Origin: Eutypella sp. D-1
Lineage: Eukaryota > Ascomycota > Sordariomycetes > Xylariales > Diatrypaceae
Direction: 5' to 3'
NCBI GenBank assembly: GCA_023313575.1
Contig: JAJTTP010000004.1
Location: 1,736,001-1,800,000 of the forward strand
DNA: 64,000 bases
The stretch's first letter is position 1; each line of letters opens with the position of its first letter. The notes beneath the pieces are model-generated. The model ran no database searches and was not told the origin of the DNA. It saw only the letters and a program-made list of their open reading frames with translations. Below, piece by piece: positions 62,364 to 64,000 of this stretch. The position numbers and the translations under genes were made by a program.

Positions 62364-62844
62364 ATGTCATCGCCGCATCTGCAGCAGATGTCGACCTTTC
62401 CGGTCCAGCCAACCAACAACCAAAGAAGAGTCCGCCGGCGACACGTGCAACTCTATATGGTTCAACCTCGTTTTGACAATAACCATCTTTCTCACATGCA
62501 ATCTCATAATCATCAAGGCCACACCAACAACAATAGTCAAAGCGGCTGCCACGACGACAATTACGACCATCACCACCATTACTACTATAGCCACGACCAA
62601 TACTACCAACACCACCATCATCAGCATCACCACCACCACCACCAACACACGCTGGATTACGCACCTTCCTCCGATCTTCTATCCATCCTACCTCACTCGT
62701 CCCCGTCATTCTCATTGCTGTCGTCGCCTTCCACCATTGATAGCAACAACAATAACGGCGGGATCGGCCACGGCGTCAGATTACCACCCAAGCCGAGTCA
62801 GAATCAAATTGGGGTCGCAGTAACGAGTACCACGAGCACAACAG
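62364..62844 (+). CDS. Probable first exon of a His/Asn-rich protein (incomplete)
   Basis: ATG 62364 lies in the strong context CACCACCATGTCA. The frame gives MSSPHLQQMSTFPVQP, then a His/Asn/Gln/Tyr-rich region with long His runs (coded by CAC/CAT), then a Ser/Pro-rich stretch and LPPKPSQNQIGVAVTSTTST, ending at a consensus donor ACAG/GTAAGT at 62844. Such low-complexity N-termini are common in fungal transcription factors. The rest of the gene is not seen: a frame open from an acceptor near 63849 (CACCTACAG) to the window end would fit phase but would imply an unusually long ~1-kb intron. No DNA-binding domain is visible, so function is unknown. Confidence 0.4.
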
Positions 62845-64000
62845 GTAAGTGCGAACATCATCCTTCTGTTTTTTTCATCGCCTTTTTTTATATTATTATC
62901 ACATACCTTCCCCCCCCTCCTTTTCCTTCTTCGTTTATACCTCCGCTGCATTGAATGTTTCACGAGATGTGTTTCGCTTCTTTCCTCGAAAAGTTTCAAA
63001 GAAGGTTCCCGTTCCACAAATGTACCTACTGTTACTCCCTTGATCCATGGATACAATGTGAACCTTCAAGATTAGATGGTTTTTTTTTTTTTAAGCATCT
63101 GAAGGTTTCCATTTTAGGTGTGTGTGCATACGATGAGTACTTGATACGAGTATGTACCATTCAGCCGCCAATTTGGCCTGTCTTGGTACACCACCTAAAG
63201 TTAGGTGTGTGTGTACCTGCTAGGCCAGACATGTACGGATGCACCTAAACAGACATACTTCTGGAAGGTACATTACATGGGACCAGGCATGCCTACCTTA
63301 GGTAGGTACCTAGGTATCCATGGATGTGCAATGTGTGCGTCTGCCCAGGCAAGCCAGGCACTTTACGTTTACAGGTGCGGAGGCTGCCCAGGTGGTATGA
63401 AGATGGTACGGATATGGTACGGATGTGGTATGAAGTAATAGTGCCTTACTAGACTCATAACCCAATCCTGGAGAAGTATCCTTGGTACCTTTCGATTACA
63501 ACACAGCAACACCAAAAAACCACATGTGTGCTGTGCACCTCCCGCAAGTGTGTGTGCGCACCGCCGCCGACATCAATTTTAAGGTTCTGTCTGGGACAAC
63601 ACACACAGTAGTATACCTCTTGCCTCTTGCCTTGCGTGCCGTCGAGCTTTGGGTTTCTCGATGCTCGCCGAACTTTATATAATTTTCTGGTCCCTTTTTA
63701 AAAAAAAATTATACTTTGCTTTTAAATAAACTTTCCTTCGAACAGGATATTCATTTACTTATTTACCCACCTCCCCTAACCCCTTGAATCTCAAAATACC
63801 ATTCATGTTTATTTTCTCCTTTTCTCCTTACACACACATCACCTACAGTTACGTTACGCAACCTTCTTCTATACGTCAACGCCACTACTTTATACACAAA
63901 TTCACAAACGCAACGAAAAGTCCGGAACGTTTCATTGCCAACCCATTTTCTTCCGTTCTTGGGACTTTCTTTCTCTTGCGCTACCAACCGAAATCGACTT
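62845..64000. other. Right-end region: intron or intergenic
   Basis: T-rich DNA with CCTACCTTAGGTAGGTACCTAGG-like motif copies near 63290–63316. A frame open from 63849 to the edge may be coding. Nothing else is supported. Confidence 0.35.

Overview
This is a stretch of filamentous ascomycete (Pezizomycotina, most likely Sordariomycetes) nuclear DNA. The signs are short GT–AG introns (about 50–220 bp), GC-rich third codon positions in genes, pyrimidine-rich leaders, long AT-richer intergenic stretches, and a gene set that includes Dicer-like 2, a PL1 pectate lyase and an HDA1-type deacetylase. No bacterial, organellar, CRISPR, rRNA or convincing tRNA feature was found. The species cannot be fixed from the sequence.

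Layout, left to right. 1–4067 (−): 5' part of a Dicer-like 2 gene running off the left edge. 4865–6093 (+): RCC1-repeat protein. 6419–7768 (−): proteasome alpha-2 subunit, with a 20-nt micro-exon and a GC–AG intron. 11078–12267 (+): secreted pectate lyase. 13903–14961 (+): Arg/Gly-rich protein of DUF3824 type. 17048–21312 (+): large chromodomain protein in three exons. 23256–24472 (+): Rab11/Ypt31 GTPase with a 13-nt micro-exon. 26325–27896 (+): BRX1 ribosome-assembly factor. 30472–31943 (+): F-box-like protein whose reading frame continues coding-like past its TAG stop. 32499–33340: array of decayed 132-bp tandem repeats, followed by a possible retroelement scrap. 35226–37902 (+): HDA1-type histone deacetylase with an Arb2-like tail. 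39508–41462 (+): RS/proline-rich protein. 45506–46924 (−): RNase H1 with two hybrid-binding domains. 50186–51742 (−): TAD3, the non-catalytic subunit of the tRNA A34 deaminase. 51743–62363: a 10.6-kb stretch with no recognisable gene. 62364 onward: probable first exon of a His-rich protein.

The genes are mostly unrelated housekeeping functions with no operon-like order. One functional theme recurs: DCL2 (RNA silencing), a chromodomain reader and HDA1 (heterochromatin silencing) all lie within 38 kb. In Neurospora an HDA1-family deacetylase works with HP1 and a chromodomain protein, but linkage here may be chance.

I found no clear new multi-gene system. The best leads are the F-box gene's in-frame extension after TAG (31941–32153), the 132-bp repeats that keep a degenerate minus-strand reading frame (32499–33340), and the uncharacterised ~660-residue tail of the chromodomain protein. 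Exon boundaries were worked out by hand from splice consensus and frame continuity.
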